This document shows positions 12,026 through 22,152 of a stretch of DNA of 64,000 nt, one piece after another. Source of the stretch: Galeopsis tetrahit. Taxonomy: Eukaryota; Streptophyta; Magnoliopsida; Lamiales; Lamiaceae. The position numbers and the translations under genes are program-made. The notes beneath the pieces were generated by a model. That model was not told the DNA's origin and made no database searches. It worked only from the letters and a program-made list of their open reading frames with translations. Where the stretch lies: positions 7,392,677-7,456,676 of the forward strand of contig OY776124.1 of NCBI GenBank assembly GCA_963675135.1, given 5' to 3'. The first letter of the stretch is position 1. Each line of letters starts with the position of its first letter.

Positions 12026-12863
12026 GAAATGATATGGAGCCCATTAATAGCCTACTTATGGAGCCAAATGATGACTTGGCATTATCCAAGTCATCATATT
12101 AACTTATTTAATTAATCTAAAATATGAAAAATATATAATTGCACGTATATCTCAACCTCTATCCATAATGGAAATAAAATATTTGAAGATTTTTTAAAAA
12201 TTATTTTTAACGGATTTTAGTATTACATAATTAACAAATATTACACATTTAATTTATTTATTGTACTTTACTTAAAAAAAAATCATTCATTTATATATTT
12301 TATTTTTTTAATAACAAAAAATAAAAATTAAAGTTCTAAAAAATAATAACTACATTAATTTACATAACTCTAAACCCCTAAACCCACAAACCCTTACCCC
12401 GAAACCCCTAAACCCTAAAACCCTAAATCCCTAAACCCCTAAGCCCTAAACCCTAAACCCCTAAGCCCTAAAACCCTAAACCCCTAAGCCCTAAAACCCT
12501 AAACCCTAAAATTAATGGTTTATGATTTAGAGGTTTAGGGTAAATTAATGTAGTCATTATTTTTTAATTCATTATTTTTTATAATTTTAATTTTTTATTA
12601 TTAAAAAAATTACATAAATAAATGATTTTTTTTAAGTAGAGTACAATAAATAAATTAAACATGTAATATTTAATAATTATATACTATTAATAAAACCCGT
12701 TAAAAATAGTTTTAAAAAAATCTTAGAATATTTTATTTCCTAATTTTATGGAAAGAAGTTTTTCATATTTTAGAGTAATTAAATAAGTTAAAATAATGAC
12801 TTGGATAATGCCAAATAATTATTTGACTCCATAAGGAGCCCATTATGGGCTCCATATCATTTC
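12026..12863. mobile_element. Fold-back MITE with telomere-like core
   Basis: The left arm starts gaaatgatatggagccc and the right arm ends with its complement gggctccatatcatttc. Homology between the arms continues for most of the ~330 bases on each side, for example the tgacttgg.attatcc stretch, the aaatatgaaaa stretch and the aaataatgac.acattaattta stretch. The apex is a run of telomere-like repeats. No clear target duplication is visible: the left flank is agagaga and the right flank is tatata. No coding capacity. Confidence 0.8.
12367..12512 (+). repeat. Interstitial telomere-like (CCCTAAA)n tract
   Basis: About 16 to 17 degenerate CCCTAAA units (variants CCCCTAAG, CCCTAAAA, CCCTTAC) at the apex of the fold-back element. 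The plant telomere repeat on this strand is CCCTAAA. The right arm carries a short gggtttaggg-like complement (ggtttaggg near 12530). Confidence 0.8.
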
Positions 12864-13213
12864 TATATATATATATCGGTAATGCTGTTTGTACAGATTA
12901 TGTACGTACAAAATCTTTTTTTTATTTAATTAATGTTTTATTAATTACTCAATTACCGTTATACCCTTAATTAGAGATAATGACAAATAATTAATTAATT
13001 ACTAATTAATGCTGCGCATGCTAATCTCTTTCCTTCTTTCTCGACAATCAACACACGTAATTAACTCTCAACACGCATAATTATTGCAGACCATCATTAC
13101 ATCTAATTTTAAACGTTATTTGTGTTGTCTTCATTAAGAAACGTTTATCCCACCATTAACACGCATAAGTTATCGTTTTTTTCTTCTCCGACCAACAAAC
13201 ACCATTATCAACG

Positions 13214-15757
13214 ATGGCTGATCCTGAGTTACTCCGATCACTTTTTGGAGAAGATTCCGACAACGATGAAAATATTGAAGGTGAAACAGCAGTTAACAAT
13301 GAGCTAATTGTTGTAGAAGCTGGAAGGATCTATGAGAGCATTGATGACTTGTTTAGGGCTTATCAAGAATATGCAAGAAGCAAAGGTTTTAGTACTGTTA
13401 AACGCGCACTGGTGAAAAAGGATGAATCACAATTGAAATATGCTTTGTTTGCATGTGATAAGGGTGGCATATAAGGTGTCGAAAAGAATTAATTGCAAAG
13501 CTCGTTTGAATGTGAAGAAACTCGAGGATGGAACCTGGATTGTTAGTAAAATGGTGGATGACCACAACCATGAAATTGATCCAGTCTTTTCTCCATTAAT
13601 GCCAGCTCATAGGCATTTGAGTGTCCACAAAAGAGGCAATTAGAAGCAAATGATATTGCAGGAATAAGGACATGCAAAAATGTAAGATTATGTGAAGTTC
13701 AATCGGGTGGTCCAGAAAATATAGGGTGCTTCCCTAAGGATTGTAGAAATTTCATTGATGAACGAAGAAGGTTGAGATTAGGTGAAGGAGACGCTGAAGC
13801 AATCCGTAAGATGTTTGCTAAAATTCAAGTGAGAGATAACAGTTTTTTTCATTTGATGGATATTGATGAGAATAATAGGCTATGCAATGTTTTGTGGTTC
13901 CATCCTAGGAGTAAGGCTGCTTATGAAGAGTTACACGACGTCGTGAGTTTAGACACAACGTATCTTATCAATAGGTACAAAATTATTTAGGGTTTTTGTT
14001 GTTCAACCATTTTACATAATGTTTTTATTTCTGAATGCTTATATTAATATTTAGGGTTATGGATTTCTTGTTTTGTTCGTCAATATTCTATGGAGTACCT
14101 AGCTATTAATTTTTTTAAGGGTTCGGTTTAGTTGTTTAATGTATTTTGTATGCATTGTCTTGTTTTAGAATAATAGGTACAAAATGCCATTTGCAAGCAT
14201 TGTTGGCGTTAATCATCATGGTCATTCGATCTTGCTAGGATGTGCATTGGTGAGCAATGAAAGGGCTGATACGTATAAATGGATTTTTTCGAATTGGTTA
14301 GAAGCAATGGGTGGCATTCACCCTACGACCATAATTACGGACCAAGCTGAAACCATTAAAATAGTCATAAGGGAGTTGATGTCGAACACTATTCATCGGT
14401 ATTGCATCTGGCATATTCTATCAAAAGTAGGAGAAAAGTTCAAAAGGGTTCATGATATTAAATCATGCACCATTGAATTTAAAGGTCTCGTGTACGACAG
14501 CATAATCATCGAGATATTTGAGAGGAAATGGGTCGAGTTCTTGGTTAAATATCGTTTGAAAAATAATGAATGGTTAATAGGTTTGTACGCTGAAAGGGAG
14601 AAATGGGTTCCAGTTTACTTACACCACACGTTTTGGGCCGGAATGATTTCGACACAACGAAGTGAGGGAATGCATGCTTATTTTGATGATTTTGTTCACT
14701 CCAGAAGCACACTCAAACAGTTCATGGAACAATACGATGTTGCTATTGGTAATAAATTTCAGAAGGAGTTCCATGCTGATTTTCAATCGAAGAACAAGGT
14801 CATTAAGTGCATTTTTCAGTTTCCATGGGAGAAGAAATTTCAACGGGCATACACGAATTCTATGTTCTATCGTGTTCAAGAAGAAATAAAAAGGACGATT
14901 TATTGTCATGTTGCTCAACCAACTGACGAAGAGAGAGCTCAAGATTTGAATGATGTTGGAGTTGAAAAAATTAGGGTTCTTGAAAGAAACATCGTGAACA
15001 ATTTTTATGTCAAGGAATTTACTTATAGTCTTATACGGTTGAGTGGAGGCAAGTGGGAGAATACATCAATTGCAATTGTAGGAGGTTTGAGTTCAAGGGG
15101 ATATTTTGTTGTCATATAATGAAGGTGTTGGCACAAAAGGACATCCAAAATGTGAACGAAAGGTATTTGTTACACCGATGGAGAAAAGATGTGTACCAAC
15201 GACATTGCCATATTTTTATCGGAGGAGGTTATCCCCACATGACTGATGAGTACAAGAAATACCAAGCAATTGAAAAAGTGTTCCAGCAAGCTGCGAATTT
15301 GGCCATGGGGAACACTGCAAAGTTGGAGTTTATTGAAAATAAGTGTAATGAGATGAAAAATGCATTGCTTGCTTGGAACCCTCCTACAACCACCACTGAT
15401 GATGATGATGACGGACCCTCAAGGAGATCACAAAGTCCGGAGATTGAGCGAAATCCACTACTAAACCCCCATGTTGCAAGAACAGTATAAGGAAGATCTA
15501 GAATTAATCGTTATAGGTCAGCTTCGGAAATACGTGGTCGAGGAAGAGGAAGGGGTAGAACTGGACGCCCACGTGGACATCCACCTGGAAGTGGTGGACG
15601 AGGAAGAGGAAGGGGTGGAACTGCTACAGCGGGAAGGGGAAGGGGAGAACCAGCTACAACCGGAAGGGGTGCAACAATTCAAGAAGACAACAATAGTGAA
15701 TTCCTTTTCGACTTAAATGATGATCCCAATGTATCACAAGGGAGTTTAGGATTTTAA
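13214..15757 (+). pseudogene. FAR1/FRS-type MULE transposase, frameshifted
   Basis: The start ATG at 13214 (MADPELLRSLFG) leads into a FAR1 DNA-binding domain: Y..Y.....GFS near 13370, then CKARL....DGTW....DDHNHE. The MULE transposase core follows. An intron is readable at 13975-14176, with AG|gtacaa at the donor and ataatag|GTACAA at the acceptor. The DDE residues appear present: D in SLDTTY, D in ITDQAE, E in STQRSEGMHA. The SWIM zinc finger is C.C..FE.KGIFCCHIMKV near 15071-15125. The C-terminus is basic, GRGRGRG with a GRPRGHP AT-hook-like motif. Breaks: frameshifts near 13470, 13632 and 15045, and an in-frame TAA at 15488-15490 before the last 89 codons. It was the mobility protein of the element and is probably dead in this copy. 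Confidence 0.88.
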
Positions 15758-16147
15758 TGTTTACATTCATAGTTGTAATGTTATGAACTGATTTATATTA
15801 AGTAGCTAATTAAACCCTAATCAGGTTCATACAATATAATTATTCAGTGTAATGTTCATACCATCATATTAAGTAGTTAAACCCTAATATAAAATTCATA
15901 CATAATCATATTATCATACCATCAACATAATTCATACCATCAACATAATACATAAAATAATTTTTACAATAAAAATTCATCATAATGAAACATACGATCA
16001 ACATAATTCATAATTCATAATAAATTAACATACCATTACCTAGATCATACATAAAGATCTAAAATACATATTAAGTCCAAAAATACAGTACACACAGAAA
16101 CATAAACATCCAACATCGAAAATAAAGTAAATAAGAAACATAAACCC
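15758..16147. other. Spacer inside the MULE, AT-rich
   Basis: Separates the convergent transposase and B3 genes. It contains degenerate short repeats of the type ttcataccatcaacataa. No coding frame was found. It probably supplies the 3' ends of both flanking genes. Confidence 0.5.
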
Positions 16148-16676
16148 TTACATCCAACCCTCGTCCTCAATCTTAATTGCTTTATCGTGCTTGATGACAG
16201 ACACATAGAATTTTAACGGAAACTGGACATCACGCTCAAAATGAAGAGTATCTCCTTGGCTAATTCTCAAGGTATCAGCAAGTGCGGTCCAACCATTCGT
16301 CAATAGACTAATTCCCCTTGGACGTTCGTCAATCCGATGAAATTCGTACCTGCATTGAAACTCAATTCCCGAGTACCCTGCACAAACTATGATCATCTTC
16401 CCCTCGTACCCCAACAGGTCAACAACATTCTTCGGTAGGTTCTGCAAAAAAACAGATGACAAATATATGTTAACGAAACCTTCAAATTAAACAGATGGCA
16501 AATATATGTTAACGAAACCTTCAAATTAATCGAAACAAAATACCAAACGGTTGTGGCACTCGGTTGTCTTGCACTTGGCTGTAAAAAAACCTTTGTGGAT
16601 ACTGCCGCTCGATCTCTTCAGGATTGTTTCCAAGAGTGAATCGTATTTTTCTTGCGGCTGATCTTGTGGTAGGCAT
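16148..16676 (-). CDS. B3 DNA-binding domain protein carried by the MULE
   Basis: The main exon (about 16441 down to the TAA at 16148) encodes NLPKNVVDLLG..., GIEFQCRYEFHRIDERPRGISLLTNGWTALADTLRISQGDTLHFERD and a FYVSVIKHD end. This is the plant B3 fold pattern (LP..F, the GW..F position, GD.L.F, F.V.I), closest in style to REM-type B3 domains. An upstream exon is likely at 16544-16676: ATG at 16676, 44 codons beginning MPTTRSAARK, ending at a CCGTTTG|gtattt donor. The acceptor would be ttttgcag|AACC at 16441. The joined exons are out of phase by one base, so the splice model is incomplete or the gene is broken. The leader (16677-16760) has three copies of a cgaa.ttcaaac.c.ttctc unit. The intron has a 38-base tandem duplication. 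Confidence 0.65.
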
Positions 16677-17048
16677 GTTTGAAATTCGAAAAGGGGGAGA
16701 AGGTGTTTGAATTTCGAAATAGGAGAGAATGTGTTTGAAATTCGAAAAGGGAGAGAGATTGTTAGGTGATTTGATTAAATTAGGTGTATGCGAATACGTC
16801 GAATGAGGTTAGAGTTTCAAGCCTAAACGGGGTGTATGCAATGTATTAGTGGGGTTAGGTTTTCAAGCGGGGTGTATGCATGCATAATCATATTAACACA
16901 CAAATTTATTTTATTTTAGGTAAAAAATTTAAAAATTATATTAATTAACCAACTGTGAATTAGTTTTAGAATTTTTTTTTGAAAATTATATTAATTAACC
17001 AACTGCGAATTAGTTTTAAGATATTTTTTTGAAAATTATATTAATTGA

Positions 17049-17300
17049 CCAACTGTGAATTAATTGATCACAGCCGTTGATTTAAGTGTATTCAAACGAT
17101 CAAGACTGTTCATTGATTTTTGCCAACTGCGAATTAATTGATTTGTCACGATCTTCATCACAGCCGTTGATTTAATTGCATTCAAACGATCAAGACCGTT
17201 CATTGATTTTTGCCAACTGCGAATTAATTGATTTGCCATGATCTTCATCACAGCCGTTGATTTAATTGTATTCAAACGATCAAGACCGTTCAACTTGTTT
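17049..17300. repeat. 90-bp tandem repeat, about 2.8 copies
   Basis: The unit starts ccaactgcgaattaattgat and runs through cacagccgttgattta and cattcaaacgatcaaga to cattgatttttg. Copies start at about 17049 (shorter, lacking part of the middle), 17123 and 17213, so the period is 90. The period is a multiple of three, which gives an open minus-strand frame that is only a repeat artefact. Confidence 0.85.
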
Positions 17301-18500
17301 GACATTTAATTAGACATCTAGGGTTTACAGAGGAAATTATGGCGAATATTTTATTGAAAGAAGCAACTGAACAGTCTTGATCTTCTCACTTCATCAGAAT
17401 CGTTGATTTAATACCCTAAAATCGATCATGGTCGTTCCTTGGTTAAATACAGGCTGCAGTGCATGGTTTAGGGTTTTCTGTGTAATGATTACGCCTTGAA
17501 AGTAGAACTTAATTATGCTCATTGTCGCCATGAAGAAACGCGTCGATTTAATGCGTATTGAAGACGATATTAATGTGGAGTGGTGGAGGGAGGTGAACGT
17601 GGAGTGGAAATTGAAGACTCATTCAATTCAATTGATTTGATATGATATGAATAGATAGTGGAGGTGAAGATGTGTTTGAATTTTAATTTTTGTAATTAAG
17701 GTGACTAATTTTCCTAATTTTAAATTGATAACAAAAATAATATTCGTAAATTAATTTGATAAATGTAGATTAATTTAATTTCTAACAGCAATACTTATCG
17801 TAATTCCTAACTATTTTAGTTATAGTAATTTAAGTTGATAACAACAATAATATTCGTAAAATAAATTAATGAACATTAAGTTTTGAATTTGTAAAATAAA
17901 TTAATGAAAATAAATTAAGTGTACAAATTAGTTTATTGAATTTTAATTTGATCGACACATTAAAACGAGTAATCGAACCCTAAACCCTAAACACCGTACG
18001 GTGAGAATCGAGTAGTCGAACCTTAAGTGTACAAATTAGTTGATTTGGATTTGATTGATTAACACATTGGAAAATAAATTAATGAACATTAAGTTTTCAG
18101 TTTATTGAATTTTAATTTGATCGACACATTAAAACGAGTAACCCTAAACCTTAAACACTATTTATAATAATTAACTAACATAACTCTTGACATTTAAATT
18201 ACATAAAATAAGTATAATAATTAACGAACCCTAAGTTAAAATCCGTTTAATTTATTTAACTTAATTTTTGTAAATCCTTAATAATAACTTAAATTACACA
18301 ATCTGTACATACCATTAATGACTTAAATCCCCCATCCTTTCGAAACTAATGAAATTAAATTTATTTACATAAGTTATTAAATTAAATTAAGTAAAGATTG
18401 GTCAAATTGAATTTATTAAATTAAGTAAACAATGATCAAATTAAGGTAAATTACCAACTGGATGCAACCTTTCAATTCAAATACCCCTTCATTTCGAGTT
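17301..18500. other. MULE internal non-coding, AT-rich with repeated blocks
   Basis: No coding frame recognised. Repeated blocks include aattttaatttgatcgacac (near 17940 and 18110), cattaaaacgagta (near 17958 and 18127) and aaattaatgaacattaagt (near 17865 and 18068). These point to old local duplication. The right end approaches the promoter of the gene at 18582. Confidence 0.5.
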
Positions 18501-18501
18501 G

Positions 18502-18509
18502 TATAAATA
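18502..18509 (+). promoter_or_regulatory. TATA box for the two-exon MULE gene
   Basis: tataaata at 18502-18509 is followed by a CT-rich leader (ctcatctctttctctc) and an ATG at 18582, about 73 bases downstream. This is normal plant promoter spacing. Confidence 0.6.
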
Positions 18510-18581
18510 GCCACACTCATACCTTTCGTAACTTGCACTCATCTTTATCTCTCATCTCTTTCTCTCAAAAAATCATCCATC

Positions 18582-18974
18582 ATGTGTTCCAAGGGAAAGG
18601 TAAAATCATTCATGATTTATTTTGGAGAATTTTTATTTACACCTGATTTAACAGTATATTTTTTGTTTGCACTGTACAATTTCTTCCAAGGACTTATGGA
18701 GATCATCTAGAAGAACAAATGGGAGTGGGAGATACTCCGGCAGCGGCACCGGGCTGAACGGTTATATCTCTGGATGCGATGGGACAGACTTCACTCCTTG
18801 CTAGACACTCGTCAGGTTCTGGAGCTTAGGGTGATGTTTCTCGAGGATGAGGTCTACGAAGCAGACGAAGAGGATAGCAAACACGCTGAAGGGTTACTGG
18901 CTGAAGCGAAGGTTGAACTCGAGGCCGTCGTTGCTGCGTACGATACTCAGCACAAAGCGTGTTTTGGTTATTGA
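18582..18974 (+). CDS. Two-exon gene of unknown function, ~93 aa, in the MULE
   Basis: Exon 1 (18582-18599) encodes MCSKGK and ends at AAG|gtaaaa. The best acceptor is catctag|AAGAAC, which gives exon 2 at 18711-18974 in phase. The product is Trp/Arg-rich at first (KNKWEWEILRQRHR) and then acidic and coiled-coil-like (LEDEVYEADEEDSKHAEGLL). An alternative acceptor at 18690 meets a stop early and is less likely. I recognise no family. The TATA box, CT-rich leader and in-phase intron support a real transcription unit. It lies between two tandem arrays on the same strand as the transposase gene. Confidence 0.55.
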
Positions 18975-19522
18975 TGATGATGTTGGATGAAGGTTCTTTG
19001 TTTTTTTTATGCTGATGATGGTGGATGTATGTTGGATGTTGGTTATATTAGGTTTTAATTTTGTGTTTTAATTTTTTGTCTTTAGGTAGTTTTTTATTTT
19101 GCGTTTTTATGTAGATCATGGGCATCTATATATAGCCATTTTGAACGGTTGTTTTGTTAATCGTGGTCAAAATACTACTAATATTATCAACCGTTAAGTA
19201 TCTAAATCGTTTTTTCTTATTTATAAATTTTAATTTCAAATGAATATTTAACTAAATATTAAACTGAATATAAGGTTAATTTATTGAAATGAATTTTAAA
19301 TACTACATAGATTAAAATTAAAAATCATATTAATAATTTCTTATGATATGTTATATCAAATTTACATACAGAAAGTTAAATTTAATTAATATATTTAATT
19401 CAAGTTAGATTAAAATTAACATATATATTGTCGAATTGAATATTTCAGAATTTATCGAATTTTTGTATAACCTTCATTAATGTATTTTTAATCGAAATAT
19501 GTCAATTTCATTTTAAATTCAA
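18975..19522. other. AT-rich spacer
   Basis: Contains the 3' region of the small gene and AT-rich sequence. It shares short blocks with the array that follows (for example aatttcattttaa). No gene seen. Confidence 0.4.
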
Positions 19523-20236
19523 TAATTTTTAAACACACACCTTCATTAATGTAATTTCACTTATTTTTAATCGAAATATGTCAATTTCATTTTAAGTTAA
19601 GTAATTTTTAAACACACACCTTCATTAATGTAATTTCACTTATTTTTAATCGAAATGTGTCAATTTCATTTTAAGTTCAGTAATTTTTAAACACACACCT
19701 TCATTAATGTAATTTCACTTATTTTTAATCGAAATATGTCAATTTCATTTTAAGTTCAGTAATTTTTAAACACACACCTTCATTAATGTAATTTCACTTA
19801 TTTTTAATCGAAATATGTCAATTTCATTTTATGTTCAGTAATTTTTAAACACACATCTTCATTAATGTAATTTCACTTATTTTTAATCGAAATATGTCAA
19901 TTTCATTTTAAGTTAAGTAATTTTTAAACACACACCTTCATTAATGTAATTTTACTTATTTTTAATCGAAATATGTCAATTTCATTTTAAGTTCAGTAAT
20001 TTTTAAACACACACCTTCATTAATGTAATTTCACTTATTTTTAATCGAAACATGTCAATTTCATTTTAAGTTCAGTAATTTTTAAACACACACCTTCATT
20101 AATGTAATTTCACTTATTTTTAATCGAAACATGTCAATTTCATTTTAAGTTCAGTAATTTTTAAACACACACCTTCATTAATGTAATTTCACTTATTTTT
20201 AATCGAAATATGTCAATTTCATTTTAAGTTCAATAA
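19523..20236. repeat. 79-bp tandem array, about 9 copies
   Basis: The unit runs taatttttaaacacacacct, then tcattaatgtaatttcactt, then atttttaatcgaaatatgtc, then aatttcattttaagttcag. The copies differ only at scattered single bases (for example atatgtc versus acatgtc, ttcag versus ttaag), so the array is young or homogenised. It sits between two accessory genes of the MULE, and no such array occurs outside it in this window. Confidence 0.93.
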
Positions 20237-20596
20237 TTTTACTTAATACACCCCCACAAGCACCTATTGTTCATAATTTGCTTAAATACACCCCATCATT
20301 TCATATAAATAAACTTTACGCAAAATGTAGATCAATACACCCCCTCATAAATTTTTGGGGCTTAAATAATGAATATTATTTTCGGTTTATCAATTAATGT
20401 AGATCAATACACCCCTCATAAATGAACCCTAAATAATTTATAAATTTTGAATTGAAAGTAGTCATTTTTTTGGGGGTTGCAACGCATGTGTGTATGGCCA
20501 AATGGGGGTTTGTTGCTTACAACAACAAAATGTGCATAATATAATGATGACGATTTGGGGGATGCCAAAGGTTGCAAAAACTCTTATGGGATGGCA

Positions 20597-20604
20597 ATAT
20601 AAAT
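20597..20604 (+). promoter_or_regulatory. TATA box for the 123-aa MULE gene
   Basis: atataaat lies about 55-60 bases before the ATG at 20659. The short leader contains aaaccctag near its end. Confidence 0.55.
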
Positions 20605-20658
20605 ACTCCTAGCCATGTAAACTCATTCATCCAAAAGCCTAAACCCTAGAAATCCCAA

Positions 20659-21030
20659 ATGGCAAGAACACCATCAAAGTCGGCCAAGTTTCAAGAGTTC
20701 GTGCCCTCCTCACCCAAAGGTTTGATGTCCATGTGTGAATATACAAAACGGCAGAATGAAGAGTTGAAGGAAGAAGTCAAGATTTTCATGAAAAGATTGT
20801 TGGGTCATTACACTCCACATTCTTTAAGCGATGTCATCCTGGGTGAGGATCCTCTCCATAAGATATACGAGTTCTTTGTTGAAGCAAACAGGGTCAGAGA
20901 AATTCCGGTCATTGTTCTCTCGGATTCAACAGTGAGAGACCAAGCGGATTCAGCAAGTTGCGATGGCGGTGGCGGTGATGGTGATATGGAAGAGAGTGTG
21001 GAAGGAGGTGGTGAAGAAAATAGTGTTTAA
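20659..21030 (+). CDS. 123-aa protein of unknown function in the MULE
   Basis: Single open frame starting MARTPSKSAKFQEFVPSSPK. The N-terminus is basic and Ser/Pro-rich. A helical charged segment follows (KRQNEELKEEVKIFMKRLLGHY), then a mixed segment (ILGEDPLHKIYEFFVEANR) and an acidic Gly-rich tail (SCDGGGGDGDMEESVEGGGEE). I recognise no family. The upstream TATA box, the start in a good context and codon use unlike the AT-rich flanks support a real gene. It could be a cofactor of the element or a captured host gene fragment. Confidence 0.55.
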   Translation: MARTPSKSAKFQEFVPSSPKGLMSMCEYTKRQNEELKEEVKIFMKRLLGHYTPHSLSDVILGEDPLHKIYEFFVEANRVREIPVIVLSDSTVRDQADSASCDGGGGDGDMEESVEGGGEENSV

Positions 21031-21780
21031 TTAGTTTAGATGTATGCCTATCTTTTTTTTTTTTAATCTGTTTTTTTTGTTTTTAATTCTGAGATGTAAT
21101 TTTCCCCCATTTTCCAATCGAATCTAATGAAATCTAAATTTAGTTATTAGTTTACTTGTATTGTTTTTTTTAAGTAGACAACACCAATATTAATGGTAGA
21201 TTAATGAAACTAAACCCAAATTAAATCCTATAAAATCAGTTAAAAAATGAAATTCTTATCTAAATTATCAATTTTAAACATCACCATTCACCACTAGCCC
21301 TAAAACATCTCAAAAAAAAAAAAAACGTATCTTGACTTAGTAAAATTTCAACTAATGGTGAAATGGAAGATGAGGATTGGGATAGTTGTAAAAATTTCAA
21401 TTCGAAAAGTATGAAATCAAAATTCGAAATGGAAGATGAGGATTACAGACCCATTCATCCTACTAATTATCTACATTAAAAAGGAAACACAATTTTAATG
21501 AAATCAAATTAAACCCTAATTCCTAAGAAGAAGGCTGAAATTGTTGTACTACACAAGTCTTCCCCATTTTCTTCTCAATCTAAATCATTGATCCCTAAAC
21601 CCTAAAAAATTTCAAACAAATTGAACTCAAATTGAATCCTAACAAATCAAACTCAAATTGAATTGGTAAGGAAATTAAAATCAATGACATCAATTGTTAC
21701 AAAACATAAACTCTAAATTGATCGAAGATAATTACTTGCTACAATTGTGGAATGAACACCAAAAAAACAAGGTTGCAAAA
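21031..21780. other. Spacer between convergent MULE genes
   Basis: AT-rich, with poly-A/T runs and a repeated block (gaaatggaagatgaggatt near 21360 and 21427). No coding frame beyond the reading-through end of the neighbouring minus gene. Confidence 0.4.
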
Positions 21781-22152
21781 TCACCTACAATTCCAGAAAC
21801 AAAACAAAAAAAATAAAAATACAGGAAGAAGAATGAATAAAGACTGATAATATTGCATAACTTTGTTTCCAATTCTTTTCGGATGATAAGAACTTGAGTC
21901 CTCCTTCGTTTCATCTTCTTTCAGATTTAATCCAATATTCGAATTTGAATCATCTTCATACGACTTCTCCTGAAAATACGTAGTGTATGCATCGATAGCC
22001 TCGTCTTCACTCTGAAAAGATTTGTACATTGAACCTTTGAATCCAAGGACATGTGGAGCACATTCACTCCAACTATCATAAATCCCGACCCGTACGCCTT
22101 TGAAGACTACATAATATTTCTCAACCTTTTTTACGCTTGTGCTACTAAACAT
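21781..22152 (-). CDS. Viroplasmin/RNase H1 hybrid-binding-domain protein in the MULE
   Basis: ATG at 22152 starts MFSSTSVKKVEKYYVVFKGVRVGIYDSWSECAPHVLGFKGSMYKSF..EDEAIDAY. This is the hybrid-binding domain of eukaryotic RNase H1 (about residues 12-58), the same fold as caulimovirus inclusion-body protein; it binds RNA:DNA hybrid or dsRNA. The catalytic RNase H part is absent. An acidic segment follows (SYEDDSNSNIGLNLKEDETKED) and the frame ends in a hydrophobic stretch that may be intron sequence read through (a cag-like site and the gtgattttg sequence suggest splicing beyond 21781). The leader is pyrimidine-rich (22160-22260). It is the outermost gene at the right end of the element. No virus sequence surrounds it. 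Confidence 0.7.
   Translation of the reverse strand: MFSSTSVKKVEKYYVVFKGVRVGIYDSWSECAPHVLGFKGSMYKSFQSEDEAIDAYTTYFQEKSYEDDSNSNIGLNLKEDETKEDSSSYHPKRIGNKVMQYYQSLFILLPVFLFFLFCFWNCR

Noticed and set aside
12367..12512. Telomere or chromosome end
   Set aside because: The CCCTAAA-like units are few, degenerate and placed at the apex of a hairpin with genes and transposons on both sides, so this is an interstitial tract.
17060..17305. An 81-aa minus-strand repeat protein (NGLDRLN units)
   Set aside because: Produced by the 90-bp tandem repeat whose period happens to be a multiple of three; no start context, leader or homologue is recognised.
19523..20236. CRISPR-like array
   Set aside because: The repeats are directly adjacent without unique spacers, and the window is plainly plant nuclear DNA. 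It is an ordinary tandem array.
21781..22152. Integrated caulimovirus (endogenous pararetrovirus)
   Set aside because: Only the viroplasmin-like domain is present. It reads like an RNase H1 hybrid-binding domain, and no capsid, movement or reverse transcriptase sequence lies around it.
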